A stretch of DNA of 64,000 bases, from assembly GCF_036503815.1 (NCBI RefSeq), contig NZ_AP027764.1, positions 310,001-374,000 of the forward strand, given 5' to 3'. Below the pieces are notes generated by a model. That model did not search any database and had not been told where the DNA came from. It saw only the letters and a list, made by a program, of their open reading frames with translations. Positions within the stretch are counted from its first letter, which is position 1; each line of letters opens with the position of its first letter. The DNA comes from Escherichia coli (GTDB lineage: Bacteria > Pseudomonadota > Gammaproteobacteria > Enterobacterales > Enterobacteriaceae). Both the position numbers and the translations under genes were made by a program. Shown one piece after another: positions 47,107 through 55,877 of the stretch.

Positions 47107-47533
47107 TTTTCAACGGAATATCAGGCTGCGGCGTGCTGGGCTGATTCAGCATGTCGCCGTTTCTTCTCTCTGGCAACATATGCTGCTGATTCAACGAACT
47201 ATCCGGATTACGGTTGCTGTTTAACATCCCGCCGTTGGTGTTGGGCAGCATTTGCTGCCGGGCGGGATTTTGCTCCCCCGGCTGTGACTGCAATACCCGC
47301 TGCGAGTTACTGTTTATCTGGTTTTCTAAATGCTGCTGTTGCAACTGTGTTTGCGTTTTCAGTTGCTGATTCAGCATCCCTTTTTGCTGGATTTGCTGCG
47401 TTTGCATTTGAGTTTGCATTCGCTGCTGGCTGGGGATCTGATACCCCGGCTGGTTAGGGTTGTTCAGAGTATTAATGGGCTGTGCAAAGCCGACAAAAGG
47501 CAGGAGTGCCGTCAAAAGCAGAAGTCGTTTCAT
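47093..47533 (-). CDS. yhhA: YhhA, Gln-rich secreted protein (DUF2756)
   Basis: This 146-residue protein has a signal peptide (MKRLLLLTALLPFVGFA) and a low-complexity mature part. It is dominated by Gln, Asn, Met and Leu (for example MQTQMQTQQIQQKGMLNQQLK) with a loosely repeated QQHMLPxxNGxMLN unit. Function unknown. Probably periplasmic. Convergent overlap with ugpQ and divergent from ggt. Confidence 0.88.
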   Translation of the reverse strand: MKRLLLLTALLPFVGFAQPINTLNNPNQPGYQIPSQQRMQTQMQTQQIQQKGMLNQQLKTQTQLQQQHLENQINSNSQRVLQSQPGEQNPARQQMLPNTNGGMLNSNRNPDSSLNQQHMLPERRNGDMLNQPSTPQPDIPLKTIGP

Positions 47534-47652
47534 CGCGTATCCTCCTCTGAAGATATTCTTTAAGTTTACTCCTTTCCTGCAATCATCAGGATTAATTCAG
47601 AGTTATATACCAGGCTTAGCTGGGGTTGCCCCTTAATCTCTGGAGTATAACG

Positions 47653-49398
47653 ATGATAAAACCGACGTTTTTACGCCGGGTGGCTATTGCTGCTCTGCTC
47701 ACAGGAAGTTGTTTTAGTGCTGTCGCCGCGCCACCTGCGCCGCCGCCAGTCTCGTATGGCGTGGAGGAGGATGTCTTCCATCCGGTACGCGCGAAGCAGG
47801 GGATGGTAGCATCTGTGGACGCCACTGCCACTCAGGTGGGGGTAGATATCCTTAAGCAGGGCGGGAATGCCGTTGATGCTGCCGTGGCAGTGGGCTACGC
47901 GCTGGCGGTAACGCATCCGCAGGCAGGGAATCTGGGCGGCGGCGGTTTTATGCTGATCCGCACTAAAGATGGCAATACCACCGCCATCGATTTCCGCGAA
48001 ATGGCACCCGCCAAAGCGACCCGCGATATGTTCCTTGATGATCAGGGCAACCCGGACAGCAAAAAATCTCTCACTTCGCATCTTGCTTCTGGCACACCCG
48101 GTACGGTAGCGGGCTTCTCGTTGGCGCTGGAGAAATACGGCACCATGCCGCTGAACAAAGTTGTGCAGCCTGCGTTTAAACTGGCACGCGATGGTTTTAT
48201 CGTTAACGATGCGCTGGCAGACGATCTCAAAACCTACGGCAGTGAAGTGCTACCAAATCACGAAAACAGCAAAGCTATCTTCTGGAAAGAGGGCGAACCG
48301 CTGAAAAAGGGCGACAAGCTGGTACAGACGAATCTGGCAAAGAGTCTGGAGATGATTGCCGAAAACGGCCCGGATGAATTCTACAAAGGCACGATAGCGG
48401 AACAGATCGCCCTGGAGATGCAGAAAAACGGTGGCTTGATCACTAAAGAAGATTTAGCGGCCTATAAAGCGGTCGAACGTACACCAATAAGTGGCGATTA
48501 TCGCGGGTATCAGGTTTACTCCATGCCACCGCCATCCTCCGGCGGGATCCATATCGTACAGATCCTCAATATTCTGGAAAACTTTGATATGCAGAAATAC
48601 GGCTTTGGCAGCGCCGACGCGATGCAAATCATGGCAGAAGCGGAGAAACATGCCTACGCCGATCGCTCGGAATATCTTGGCGACCCGGATTTTGTCAAAG
48701 TACCGTGGCAGGCGCTGACCAATAAAGCCTATGCCAAATCTATTGCCGATCAAATCGATATCAATAAAGCGAAGCCATCCAGCGAAATTCGTCCTGGCAA
48801 GCTTGCGCCTTATGAGAGTAATCAAACTACCCATTACTCAGTGGTGGATAAAGACGGTAACGCGGTTGCGGTGACCTATACGCTGAACACCACCTTCGGT
48901 ACGGGTATTGTCGCGGGCGAGAGCGGTATTCTGCTTAATAATCAGATGGATGATTTCTCCGCCAAACCAGGCGTACCGAACGTTTACGGGCTGGTGGGCG
49001 GCGATGCTAACGCTGTCGGGCCGAATAAACGTCCGCTGTCATCGATGTCACCAACCATTGTGGTGAAAGACGGTAAAACCTGGCTGGTGACCGGTAGCCC
49101 TGGCGGAAGCCGAATTATCACCACCGTGCTGCAAATGGTGGTGAACAGCATCGATTATGGCATGAACGTCGCTGAAGCCACCAATGCGCCGCGTTTCCAC
49201 CATCAGTGGTTGCCGGACGAGCTGCGTGTCGAGAAAGGATTTAGCCCGGATACGCTCAAGCTGCTGGAAGCAAAAGGTCAGAAAGTGGCGCTAAAAGAGG
49301 CGATGGGCAGTACGCAAAGTATTATGGTTGGGCCGGACGGTGAGTTATACGGCGCTTCCGACCCACGTTCGGTAGATGATTTAACGGCGGGGTATTAA
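47653..49398 (+). CDS. ggt: Gamma-glutamyltranspeptidase
   Basis: This 581-residue periplasmic enzyme hydrolyses glutathione and transfers its gamma-glutamyl group. A signal peptide ends VAA before APPAP. The precursor cleaves itself before Thr392 in SNQTTHYSVVD, the N-terminal nucleophile of the small subunit. GGGGFMLIR and SPGGSRIITTVLQ line the substrate site. It is one residue longer than K-12 (an extra Pro in the PPAPPP stretch). The start ATG at 47653 places the signal peptide correctly. Confidence 0.96.
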   Translation: MIKPTFLRRVAIAALLTGSCFSAVAAPPAPPPVSYGVEEDVFHPVRAKQGMVASVDATATQVGVDILKQGGNAVDAAVAVGYALAVTHPQAGNLGGGGFMLIRTKDGNTTAIDFREMAPAKATRDMFLDDQGNPDSKKSLTSHLASGTPGTVAGFSLALEKYGTMPLNKVVQPAFKLARDGFIVNDALADDLKTYGSEVLPNHENSKAIFWKEGEPLKKGDKLVQTNLAKSLEMIAENGPDEFYKGTIAEQIALEMQKNGGLITKEDLAAYKAVERTPISGDYRGYQVYSMPPPSSGGIHIVQILNILENFDMQKYGFGSADAMQIMAEAEKHAYADRSEYLGDPDFVKVPWQALTNKAYAKSIADQIDINKAKPSSEIRPGKLAPYESNQTTHYSVVDKDGNAVAVTYTLNTTFGTGIVAGESGILLNNQMDDFSAKPGVPNVYGLVGGDANAVGPNKRPLSSMSPTIVVKDGKTWLVTGSPGGSRIITTVLQMVVNSIDYGMNVAEATNAPRFHHQWLPDELRVEKGFSPDTLKLLEAKGQKVALKEAMGSTQSIMVGPDGELYGASDPRSVDDLTAGY

Positions 49399-49435
49399 GG
49401 TTAGCGGCCCTCTTCGTGGGAAGAGGGCCGTATTG

Positions 49436-49720
49436 TCAGGGCAAGCCGAAGGTAGCTTTTTTTATTTCATAATCCTGTAGATATTCTTCCAGCGGCTTTG
49501 CCGTTCCCAGCGAATGAATTTCACCACTGTCTTTATCAATAATAAAAGGTGCGTTACCAGCTAAGCGCGCGGCCTCATCACCAGTTTCGAGAAATTCTCG
49601 TGCTTCGAAACAGAAATACCAGCCCTGGCTAAAGCGTCCATGTAGAGTAATGACGACGGCGAGATCTGCATCATCAAGGTAATGGTTCGCTTTCGCGAAT
49701 GCTTCCTGATAATTAATCAT
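49436..49720 (-). CDS. yrhB: YrhB small chaperone-like protein
   Basis: This 94-residue acidic protein (SUKH/YrhB-like immunity fold) has LVVIT-type strands around LAVVITLHGRFSQGWYFCFEAREFLETGD and a DKDSGEIHSLGTAKPLEEYL end. In K-12 YrhB is described as a heat-induced chaperone-like protein next to ggt. Related folds serve as immunity proteins in toxin loci, so an orphan immunity role is also possible. No neighbouring toxin gene is visible here. Confidence 0.85.
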   Translation of the reverse strand: MINYQEAFAKANHYLDDADLAVVITLHGRFSQGWYFCFEAREFLETGDEAARLAGNAPFIIDKDSGEIHSLGTAKPLEEYLQDYEIKKATFGLP

Positions 49721-49829
49721 AATGATTCTGGATTTTCCGATGGGGCAGTTAGGTCATGCTTTTTTTCAAGCGCAACATATCCAACAAAGCCTTAATAAAA
49801 TATTGTAATTTACAATAAGTTAATGATGT

Positions 49830-50318
49830 TCATTTCACACGCGCCATATAATACGCATCGACATATTCACCGTTTCGTAATGCGTACTTCTTGCCAGTCC
49901 CTTCAATCTCAAAGCCGAATTTTTTATAGACCTTAATTGCTGGCGCGTTATCAACGAACACCGTTAGTTCAATACGATCTACCCGCAACCAGTTGTCGCA
50001 CATTTCAATCATCTCTCGCATCAGGGCGCTGGCGACGCCGCGGTTCTTCCAGCGGGAGTCGACACTGATACCAAAGTCGGCAACATGACTGCGGCGTGGG
50101 CGTTGTTGCACGTCAATGGTGAGATGGCCTACGACGATTCCATCAATACAGGCGACTAACTGCTTGATGCCGGGACGATCGGCGAGTCGCTCCTGCCACA
50201 TATGATCGGAAGGATGAGGCACCTGTAGTGTGTTGCAATACACCTCCGGCTGGGCGTGAATCTGCCTGATGGCCTCGTAATCCCGTGTTTCTGCATGGCG
50301 TATTACTATCTCACTCAT
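49830..50318 (-). CDS. yhhY: YhhY/AaaT, GNAT N-acetyltransferase
   Basis: This 162-residue GNAT enzyme has the acetyl-CoA-binding motif VDSRWKNRGVASALM and the C-terminal ELTVFVDNAPAIKVYKKFGFEIEG. E. coli YhhY acetylates L-phenylalanine and L-methionine in vitro. The start ATG at 50318 has the ribosome site AGAGGACAAAGGA; the longer in-frame frame upstream overlaps the control region and is rejected. Divergent from ryhB. Confidence 0.9.
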   Translation of the reverse strand: MSEIVIRHAETRDYEAIRQIHAQPEVYCNTLQVPHPSDHMWQERLADRPGIKQLVACIDGIVVGHLTIDVQQRPRRSHVADFGISVDSRWKNRGVASALMREMIEMCDNWLRVDRIELTVFVDNAPAIKVYKKFGFEIEGTGKKYALRNGEYVDAYYMARVK

Positions 50319-50415
50319 TCCTTTGTCCTCTTTGGGGTAAATGTCCCTTTCAACATCATTGACTTTCAAATGCGAGTCAAATGCATTTTTTTGCAAAAAG
50401 TGTTGGACAAGTGCG

Positions 50416-50437
50416 AATGAGAATGATTATTATTGTC
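50416..50437 (+). promoter_or_regulatory. Fur box / ryhB promoter
   Basis: AATGAGAATGATTATTATTGTC is a close match to the overlapping GATAAT-type hexamers of the Fur consensus and lies immediately upstream of the RyhB 5' end. Repression by Fe-Fur is the established control of ryhB. Confidence 0.85.
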
Positions 50438-50439
50438 TC

Positions 50440-50529
50440 GCGATCAGGAAGACCCTCGCGGAGAACCTGAAAGCACGACATTGCTCACATTGCTTCCAGT
50501 ATTACTTAGCCAGCCGGGTGCTGGCTTTT
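50440..50529 (+). ncRNA. ryhB: RyhB iron-responsive small RNA
   Basis: This 90-nt RNA matches RyhB from memory from GCGATCAGGAAGACCCTCGC to its end. It includes the core pairing region around GAACCTGAAAGCACGACATT and a terminator GCCAGCCGGGTGCTGGC followed by a T run. It acts with Hfq to repress iron-using proteins (sodB, sdhCDAB, iscSUA) under iron starvation. Position between yhhY and yhhX is as in K-12. Confidence 0.97.
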
Positions 50530-50651
50530 TTTTTGACCTTTCGTTCTCAATTTATCCACGGGAAGTGCTTGTGTTTGTTATGCGCACTCCTGTAGGAACC
50601 ACGTCCGCTTTGCGCTAAGGTGTAACTAACCACCTTAAAAAGGACGAAATC

Positions 50652-51689
50652 ATGGTCATCAACTGCGCCTTTATTGGCTTTGGTAAAAGCACGACCCGTT
50701 ACCATTTACCGTATGTACTTAACCGCAAGGATAGCTGGCATGTCGCGCATATTTTTCGCCGCCATGCGAAGTCGGAAGAACAGGCTCCCATCTATTCCCA
50801 TATCCATTTCACCAGCGATCTCGACGAAGTATTAAATGATCCCGACGTTAAGCTGATTGTCGTCTGCACTCATGCGGACAGCCACTTCGAGTACGCGAAG
50901 CGCGCGCTGGAGGCTGGGAAAAATGTGCTGGTCGAAAAACCGTTCACTCCGACGCTTGCCCAGGCGAAAGAACTTTTTGCGCTGGCGAAAAGTAAAGGGC
51001 TGACCGTCACGCCGTATCAGAATCGTCGCTTTGATTCCTGTTTTCTGACGGCGAAAAAAGCGATTGAAAGCGGCAAGCTGGGAGAGATTGTTGAAATGGA
51101 AAGCCATTTTGACTATTACCGCCCGGTGGCAGAAACCAAACCCGGGCTGCCGCAGGATGGCGCGTTCTATGGCCTTGGTGTGCATACGATGGACCAGATT
51201 ATCTCGCTGTTCGGTCGCCCGGATCACGTCGCTTATGACATCCGCAGCCTGCGTAATAAAGCCAATCCTGACGACACCTTCGAAGCGCAGCTGTTTTATG
51301 GCGATCTAAAAGCCATCGTCAAAACCAGCCATCTGGTGAAAATCGATTATCCGAAATTTATCGTTCACGGTAAGAAAGGTTCGTTTATTAAATACGGTAT
51401 CGACCAGCAGGAAACCAGCCTGAAGGCTAATATTATGCCGGGCGAGCCGGGATTCGCAGCGGATGATTCGGTCGGTGTGCTGGAGTATGTCAATGACGAG
51501 GGCGTTACGGTCAGAGAAGAGATGAAGCCAGAGATGGGCGATTATGGGCGCGTTTATGATGCGTTGTATCAAACCATCACCAACGGTGCACCAAATTACG
51601 TCAAGGAATCTGAAGTTCTTACCAATCTGGAAATCCTTGAACGCGGTTTTGAGCAAGCCTCTCCCTCCACAGTGACTCTTGCGAAGTAA
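50652..51689 (+). CDS. yhhX: YhhX, Gfo/Idh/MocA-family oxidoreductase
   Basis: This 345-residue NAD(P)-dependent oxidoreductase has an N-terminal Rossmann fold (FIGFGKSTTRYHLPYVL, a degenerate nucleotide motif), the family motif VEKPFTPT and a C-terminal alpha/beta domain. Substrate unknown; E. coli YhhX is a known iron/Fur-influenced gene. The ribosome site AAAGGACGAA precedes the ATG. Confidence 0.92.
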   Translation: MVINCAFIGFGKSTTRYHLPYVLNRKDSWHVAHIFRRHAKSEEQAPIYSHIHFTSDLDEVLNDPDVKLIVVCTHADSHFEYAKRALEAGKNVLVEKPFTPTLAQAKELFALAKSKGLTVTPYQNRRFDSCFLTAKKAIESGKLGEIVEMESHFDYYRPVAETKPGLPQDGAFYGLGVHTMDQIISLFGRPDHVAYDIRSLRNKANPDDTFEAQLFYGDLKAIVKTSHLVKIDYPKFIVHGKKGSFIKYGIDQQETSLKANIMPGEPGFAADDSVGVLEYVNDEGVTVREEMKPEMGDYGRVYDALYQTITNGAPNYVKESEVLTNLEILERGFEQASPSTVTLAK

Positions 51690-51812
51690 GTTTGATGGAC
51701 CTCTCGAATAGTTCAATTTTTTTGAACAGAGGGGTCAATTTTCACCCTCTATCATCCCAGGCGGATCGGGTCCACACTAAGCCCATCGAAATCATTCAGG
51801 GGGCGAATACAA

Positions 51813-52508
51813 ATGATCTACTTACGCAAAGCAAATGAACGTGGTCATGCAAATCATGGCTGGCTGGACTCCTGGCATACTTTCTCTTTTGCCAACTATT
51901 ACGACCCGAACTTTATGGGCTTCTCCGCGCTGCGCGTGATTAACGACGACGTGATTGAAGCAGGGCAGGGCTTCGGCACTCACCCGCATAAAGATATGGA
52001 AATTTTGACCTACGTGCTGGAAGGTACTGTTGAGCATCAGGACAGCATGGGCAATAAAGAGCAGGTTCCGGCGGGCGAGTTTCAGATTATGAGTGCGGGT
52101 ACGGGTATTCGTCACTCAGAGTACAACCCAAGCAGCACTGAGCGTCTGCACCTGTATCAGATCTGGATCATGCCAGAAGAAAACGGTATTACGCCGCGTT
52201 ATGAACAGCGTCGCTTTGATGCCGTACAGGGTAAACAGCTGGTGCTCTCGCCGGATGCGCGAGATGGTTCATTGAAAGTGCATCAGGATATGGAGCTATA
52301 CCGCTGGGCGCTGCTGAAAGATGAGCAGTCGGTGCATCAGATTGCCGCTGAACGCCGCGTCTGGATCCAGGTGGTGAAAGGTAATGTCACCATTAACGGC
52401 GTAAAAGCTTCGACCAGCGATGGTCTGGCAATCTGGGATGAGCAGGCAATCTCCATCCACGCTGACAGCGACAGCGAAGTGTTACTGTTCGATCTGCCTC
52501 CGGTTTAA
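51813..52508 (+). CDS. yhhW: YhhW, pirin-family quercetinase
   Basis: This 231-residue two-cupin protein has metal-binding His and Glu residues in GTHPHKDMEILTYVLEGTVEHQD and the pirin motif MSAGTGIRHSE. It shows quercetin 2,3-dioxygenase activity in vitro; its role in the cell is unclear. Co-oriented with yhhX 123 bp upstream. Terminator hairpins follow. Confidence 0.94.
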   Translation: MIYLRKANERGHANHGWLDSWHTFSFANYYDPNFMGFSALRVINDDVIEAGQGFGTHPHKDMEILTYVLEGTVEHQDSMGNKEQVPAGEFQIMSAGTGIRHSEYNPSSTERLHLYQIWIMPEENGITPRYEQRRFDAVQGKQLVLSPDARDGSLKVHQDMELYRWALLKDEQSVHQIAAERRVWIQVVKGNVTINGVKASTSDGLAIWDEQAISIHADSDSEVLLFDLPPV

Positions 52509-52557
52509 AACTTAACGGCATTTTTGAAGCCTGCCTTTTTGCGGGCTTCATCGCTCG

Positions 52558-52594
52558 CCCCGGTCGCGTGCTGATGTACGCGACCGGGGTTTTG
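52558..52594 (+). terminator. yhhW terminator
   Basis: A perfect 12-bp GC-rich stem, CCCCGGTCGCGT (52558-52569) and ACGCGACCGGGG (52578-52589), is followed by TTTTG. A weaker hairpin (GAAGCC...GGCTTC) lies just before it. Confidence 0.85.
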
Positions 52595-52731
52595 TCGCGT
52601 CTTTAGCACAATGCGATGCAATTGATTTAGTGTATATCTAATAATTATAAACAAGCACTGTTTTCTCCGGGAAGGTTCTGATGCGTCCGTGTTAAACTAA
52701 GAGAATCTATCTCTTTTGTACCTTCAGGACG

Positions 52732-53727
52732 ATGAAAAAGAAAAGACCCGTACTTCAGGATGTGGCTGACCGTGTTGGCGTGACCAAAATGACGGTCAGC
52801 CGTTTTTTACGCAACCCGGAGCAGGTTTCCGTCGCTCTACGTGGCAAGATTGCCGCCGCTCTTGATGAACTGGGTTATATTCCCAATCGCGCACCCGATA
52901 TCCTCTCTAACGCCACCAGCCGGGCGATTGGCGTCCTGTTACCTTCACTCACTAACCAGGTTTTCGCTGAAGTATTACGCGGTATCGAAAGCGTCACCGA
53001 CGCACACGGTTATCAGACGATGCTGGCGCACTACGGTTATAAACCGGAAATGGAGCAAGAACGCCTCGAATCAATGCTTTCCTGGAATATCGACGGACTT
53101 ATTCTCACCGAACGTACCCACACGCCCCGCACCTTAAAGATGATTGAAGTAGCGGGTATTCCGGTGGTGGAGCTGATGGACAGTAAGTCGCCGTGTCTCG
53201 ATATCGCCGTCGGTTTTGATAACTTTGAAGCGGCACGCCAGATGACCACCGCCATTATTGCTCGCGGGCATCGTCACATTGCCTATCTCGGCGCACGCCT
53301 CGACGAACGTACTATCATCAAACAGAAGGGATATGAGCAGGCGATGCTGGATGCAGGCCTGGTGCCGTATAGCGTGATGGTCGAGCAATCTTCTTCTTAC
53401 TCTTCCGGTATTGAACTGATTCGCCAGGCGCGGCGGGAATATCCGCAGTTGGATGGCGTATTTTGTACTAATGATGACCTGGCGGTCGGCGCGGCATTTG
53501 AATGTCAGCGTCTGGGGCTGAAAGTTCCTGACGATATGGCGATTGCCGGTTTCCACGGTCATGACATTGGTCAGGTGATGGAGCCACGGCTGGCGAGCGT
53601 GCTGACGCCGCGTGAGCGGATGGGCAGCATTGGCGCTGAGCGCCTGCTGGCGCGTATTCGTGGCGAATCTGTGACACCGAAAATGTTAGATTTAGGTTTC
53701 ACCTTGTCACCGGGCGGATCTATTTAA
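52732..53727 (+). CDS. gntR: GntR gluconate repressor
   Basis: This 331-residue LacI-family repressor has an N-terminal helix-turn-helix (LQDVADRVGVTKMTVSRFLRNP) and a sugar-binding domain. It represses gntK, gntU and the Entner-Doudoroff genes until gluconate is present. It is 139 bp upstream of gntK, with two operator copies in between. Confidence 0.96.
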   Translation: MKKKRPVLQDVADRVGVTKMTVSRFLRNPEQVSVALRGKIAAALDELGYIPNRAPDILSNATSRAIGVLLPSLTNQVFAEVLRGIESVTDAHGYQTMLAHYGYKPEMEQERLESMLSWNIDGLILTERTHTPRTLKMIEVAGIPVVELMDSKSPCLDIAVGFDNFEAARQMTTAIIARGHRHIAYLGARLDERTIIKQKGYEQAMLDAGLVPYSVMVEQSSSYSSGIELIRQARREYPQLDGVFCTNDDLAVGAAFECQRLGLKVPDDMAIAGFHGHDIGQVMEPRLASVLTPRERMGSIGAERLLARIRGESVTPKMLDLGFTLSPGGSI

Positions 53728-53806
53728 GCTCACAAATTTGAAGTAGCTCACACTTATACACTTAAGGCACGGATGGATATTGCTTCTGTTTTTGTCCGGC
53801 CGGACA

Positions 53807-53835
53807 ATGTTACCGATAACAGTTACCCGTAACAT
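53807..53835 (+). promoter_or_regulatory. Tandem GntR operators
   Basis: ATGTTACCGATAACA (53807-53821) and AGTTACCCGTAACAT (53821-53835) both fit the GntR consensus ATGTTACCCGTAACA. They share one base, so two dimers would sit side by side at the gntKU promoter. Confidence 0.92.
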
Positions 53836-53866
53836 TTTCTGATTCTTGTATTGTGGGGGCACCACT

Positions 53867-54394
53867 TTGAGCACGACTAACCATGATCACCACATTTACG
53901 TCTTGATGGGCGTATCGGGCAGCGGCAAATCTGCAGTCGCCAGTGAAGTGGCGCATCAACTTCATGCCGCGTTTCTTGATGGCGATTTCCTCCATCCGCG
54001 CTGCAATATCGAAAAAATGGCGTCTGGCGAACCGCTGAATGACGACGATCGCAAACCGTGGTTACAGGCGCTTAACGACGCCGCGTTTGCCATGCAGCGC
54101 ACCAATAAAGTGTCGCTGATCGTCTGTTCTGCACTGAAAAAGCACTATCGCGACCTGCTGCGTGAAGGTAATCCGAATCTCTCTTTCATCTACCTGAAAG
54201 GCGATTTTGATGTAATTGAAAGCCGTCTGAAAGCGCGCAAAGGCCATTTCTTTAAAACCCAAATGCTGGTGACGCAGTTTGAAACGCTGCAGGAGCCGGG
54301 TGCGGACGAAACCGATGTACTGGTGGTGGATATCGATCAACCGCTGGAAGGTGTTGTGGCAAGCACCATTGAGGTTATTAAAAAAGGCAAATAA
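53867..54394 (+). CDS. gntK: GntK thermoresistant gluconokinase
   Basis: This 175-residue P-loop kinase phosphorylates gluconate to 6-phosphogluconate. P-loop GVSGSGKSAV (about residues 15-24) and KMASGEPLNDDDRKPWL are typical. The start is a TTG at 53867 after GTGGGGGCACCAC; the in-frame ATG at 53846 would run into the operator region and lacks conservation. It is 3 bp before gntU. Confidence 0.93.
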   Translation: MSTTNHDHHIYVLMGVSGSGKSAVASEVAHQLHAAFLDGDFLHPRCNIEKMASGEPLNDDDRKPWLQALNDAAFAMQRTNKVSLIVCSALKKHYRDLLREGNPNLSFIYLKGDFDVIESRLKARKGHFFKTQMLVTQFETLQEPGADETDVLVVDIDQPLEGVVASTIEVIKKGK

Positions 54395-54397
54395 GTA

Positions 54398-55738
54398 GTG
54401 ACTACATTAACGCTTGTTTTAACAGCAGTAGGGTCTGTTTTACTGCTGCTGTTTTTAGTCATGAAGGCGCGTATGCACGCTTTCCTGGCTTTGATGGTGG
54501 TGTCTATGGGGGCTGGCCTTTTTTCTGGTATGCCGCTCGATAAAATCGCAGCGACGATGGAAAAAGGGATGGGAGGCACCCTCGGCTTCCTGGCGGTAGT
54601 TGTCGCCCTGGGAGCCATGTTTGGCAAGATCTTACATGAAACCGGCGCAGTCGATCAGATTGCCGTCAAAATGCTCAAATCCTTCGGTCACAGTCGTGCG
54701 CATTATGCCATTGGCCTTGCGGGTCTGGTCTGTGCGCTACCGCTGTTCTTTGAAGTGGCGATTGTTCTGCTGATTAGCGTTGCTTTCTCAATGGCGCGCC
54801 ACACCGGTACGAACCTGGTGAAACTGGTAATCCCATTATTCGCAGGCGTGGCGGCAGCGGCGGCGTTCCTGGTGCCGGGGCCTGCGCCAATGCTATTGGC
54901 ATCGCAGATGAACGCTGACTTTGGCTGGATGATCCTGATTGGCCTGTGTGCGGCAATCCCGGGAATGATTATTGCCGGGCCGCTGTGGGGTAATTTCATC
55001 AGCCGCTACGTGGAGCTGCATATTCCTGACGATATCAGCGAACCGCATCTCGGCGAAGGCAAAATGCCGTCCTTCGGATTCAGCCTGTCGCTGATCCTGC
55101 TGCCGCTGGTGCTGGTGGGGCTGAAAACCATTGCCGCGCGTTTTGTGCCGGAAGGCTCTACCGCTTACGAATGGTTCGAGTTTATCGGTCATCCGTTTAC
55201 CGCAATTCTGGTCGCTTGCCTGGTAGCAATTTACGGCCTGGCGATGCGTCAGGGTATGCCGAAAGACAAAGTGATGGAGATTTGCGGTCACGCGCTGCAA
55301 CCGGCGGGGATTATTCTGCTGGTGATTGGTGCAGGCGGCGTGTTCAAACAGGTGCTGGTTGACTCTGGCGTAGGTCCGGCGCTGGGCGAAGCGTTAACTG
55401 GCATGGGCCTGCCGATTGCCATCACCTGCTTCGTGCTGGCAGCTGCAGTGCGCATCATTCAGGGTTCTGCCACCGTTGCCTGTTTAACGGCGGTGGGACT
55501 AGTGATGCCGGTTATTGAACAACTGAACTACTCCGGTGCGCAAATGGCGGCGCTGTCGATTTGTATCGCCGGTGGTTCGATTGTTGTCAGCCACGTTAAC
55601 GACGCCGGTTTCTGGTTGTTCGGTAAATTTACCGGCGCGACTGAAGCCGAAACGCTGAAAACCTGGACCATGATGGAAACCATCCTCGGTACTGTCGGTG
55701 CCATCGTTGGGATGATTGCGTTCCAGCTGTTGAGTTAA
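54398..55738 (+). CDS. gntU: GntU low-affinity gluconate transporter
   Basis: This 446-residue permease of the GntP family has about 12-14 helices, with conserved GMGGTLGFLAVVVALGAMFGKILHETGAVDQIA. It imports gluconate with H+. The start is a GTG at 54398, immediately after the gntK stop. A fully palindromic hairpin follows at 55751. Confidence 0.95.
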   Translation: MTTLTLVLTAVGSVLLLLFLVMKARMHAFLALMVVSMGAGLFSGMPLDKIAATMEKGMGGTLGFLAVVVALGAMFGKILHETGAVDQIAVKMLKSFGHSRAHYAIGLAGLVCALPLFFEVAIVLLISVAFSMARHTGTNLVKLVIPLFAGVAAAAAFLVPGPAPMLLASQMNADFGWMILIGLCAAIPGMIIAGPLWGNFISRYVELHIPDDISEPHLGEGKMPSFGFSLSLILLPLVLVGLKTIAARFVPEGSTAYEWFEFIGHPFTAILVACLVAIYGLAMRQGMPKDKVMEICGHALQPAGIILLVIGAGGVFKQVLVDSGVGPALGEALTGMGLPIAITCFVLAAAVRIIQGSATVACLTAVGLVMPVIEQLNYSGAQMAALSICIAGGSIVVSHVNDAGFWLFGKFTGATEAETLKTWTMMETILGTVGAIVGMIAFQLLS

Positions 55739-55750
55739 TTACTGCGACAA

Positions 55751-55776
55751 ATTACTGCGAGCTAGCTCGCAGTAAT
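55751..55776 (+). terminator. 26-bp perfect palindrome after gntU
   Basis: Two 13-base arms (half-site ATTACTGCGAGCT) meet without a loop, followed by TCATTTCTCTT. The 11-mer AATTACTGCGA also occurs as a direct repeat at 55737 and 55750. Probably the gntU terminator, and the left edge of the extra genes. Confidence 0.7.
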
Positions 55777-55877
55777 TCATTTCTCTTATCTCCTCTCTTC
55801 ATCTTTTTGATCTCTCTCGCAAATTTACCTGCTAATAATCCGTTCTAATCACTGCCTAAAGATCGCAGGAGATAAAG

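Noticed and set aside
49436..49720. yrhB as part of a toxin-immunity locus
   Set aside because: The fold hints at immunity proteins but no toxin gene is adjacent; ggt and yhhY are ordinary backbone genes.
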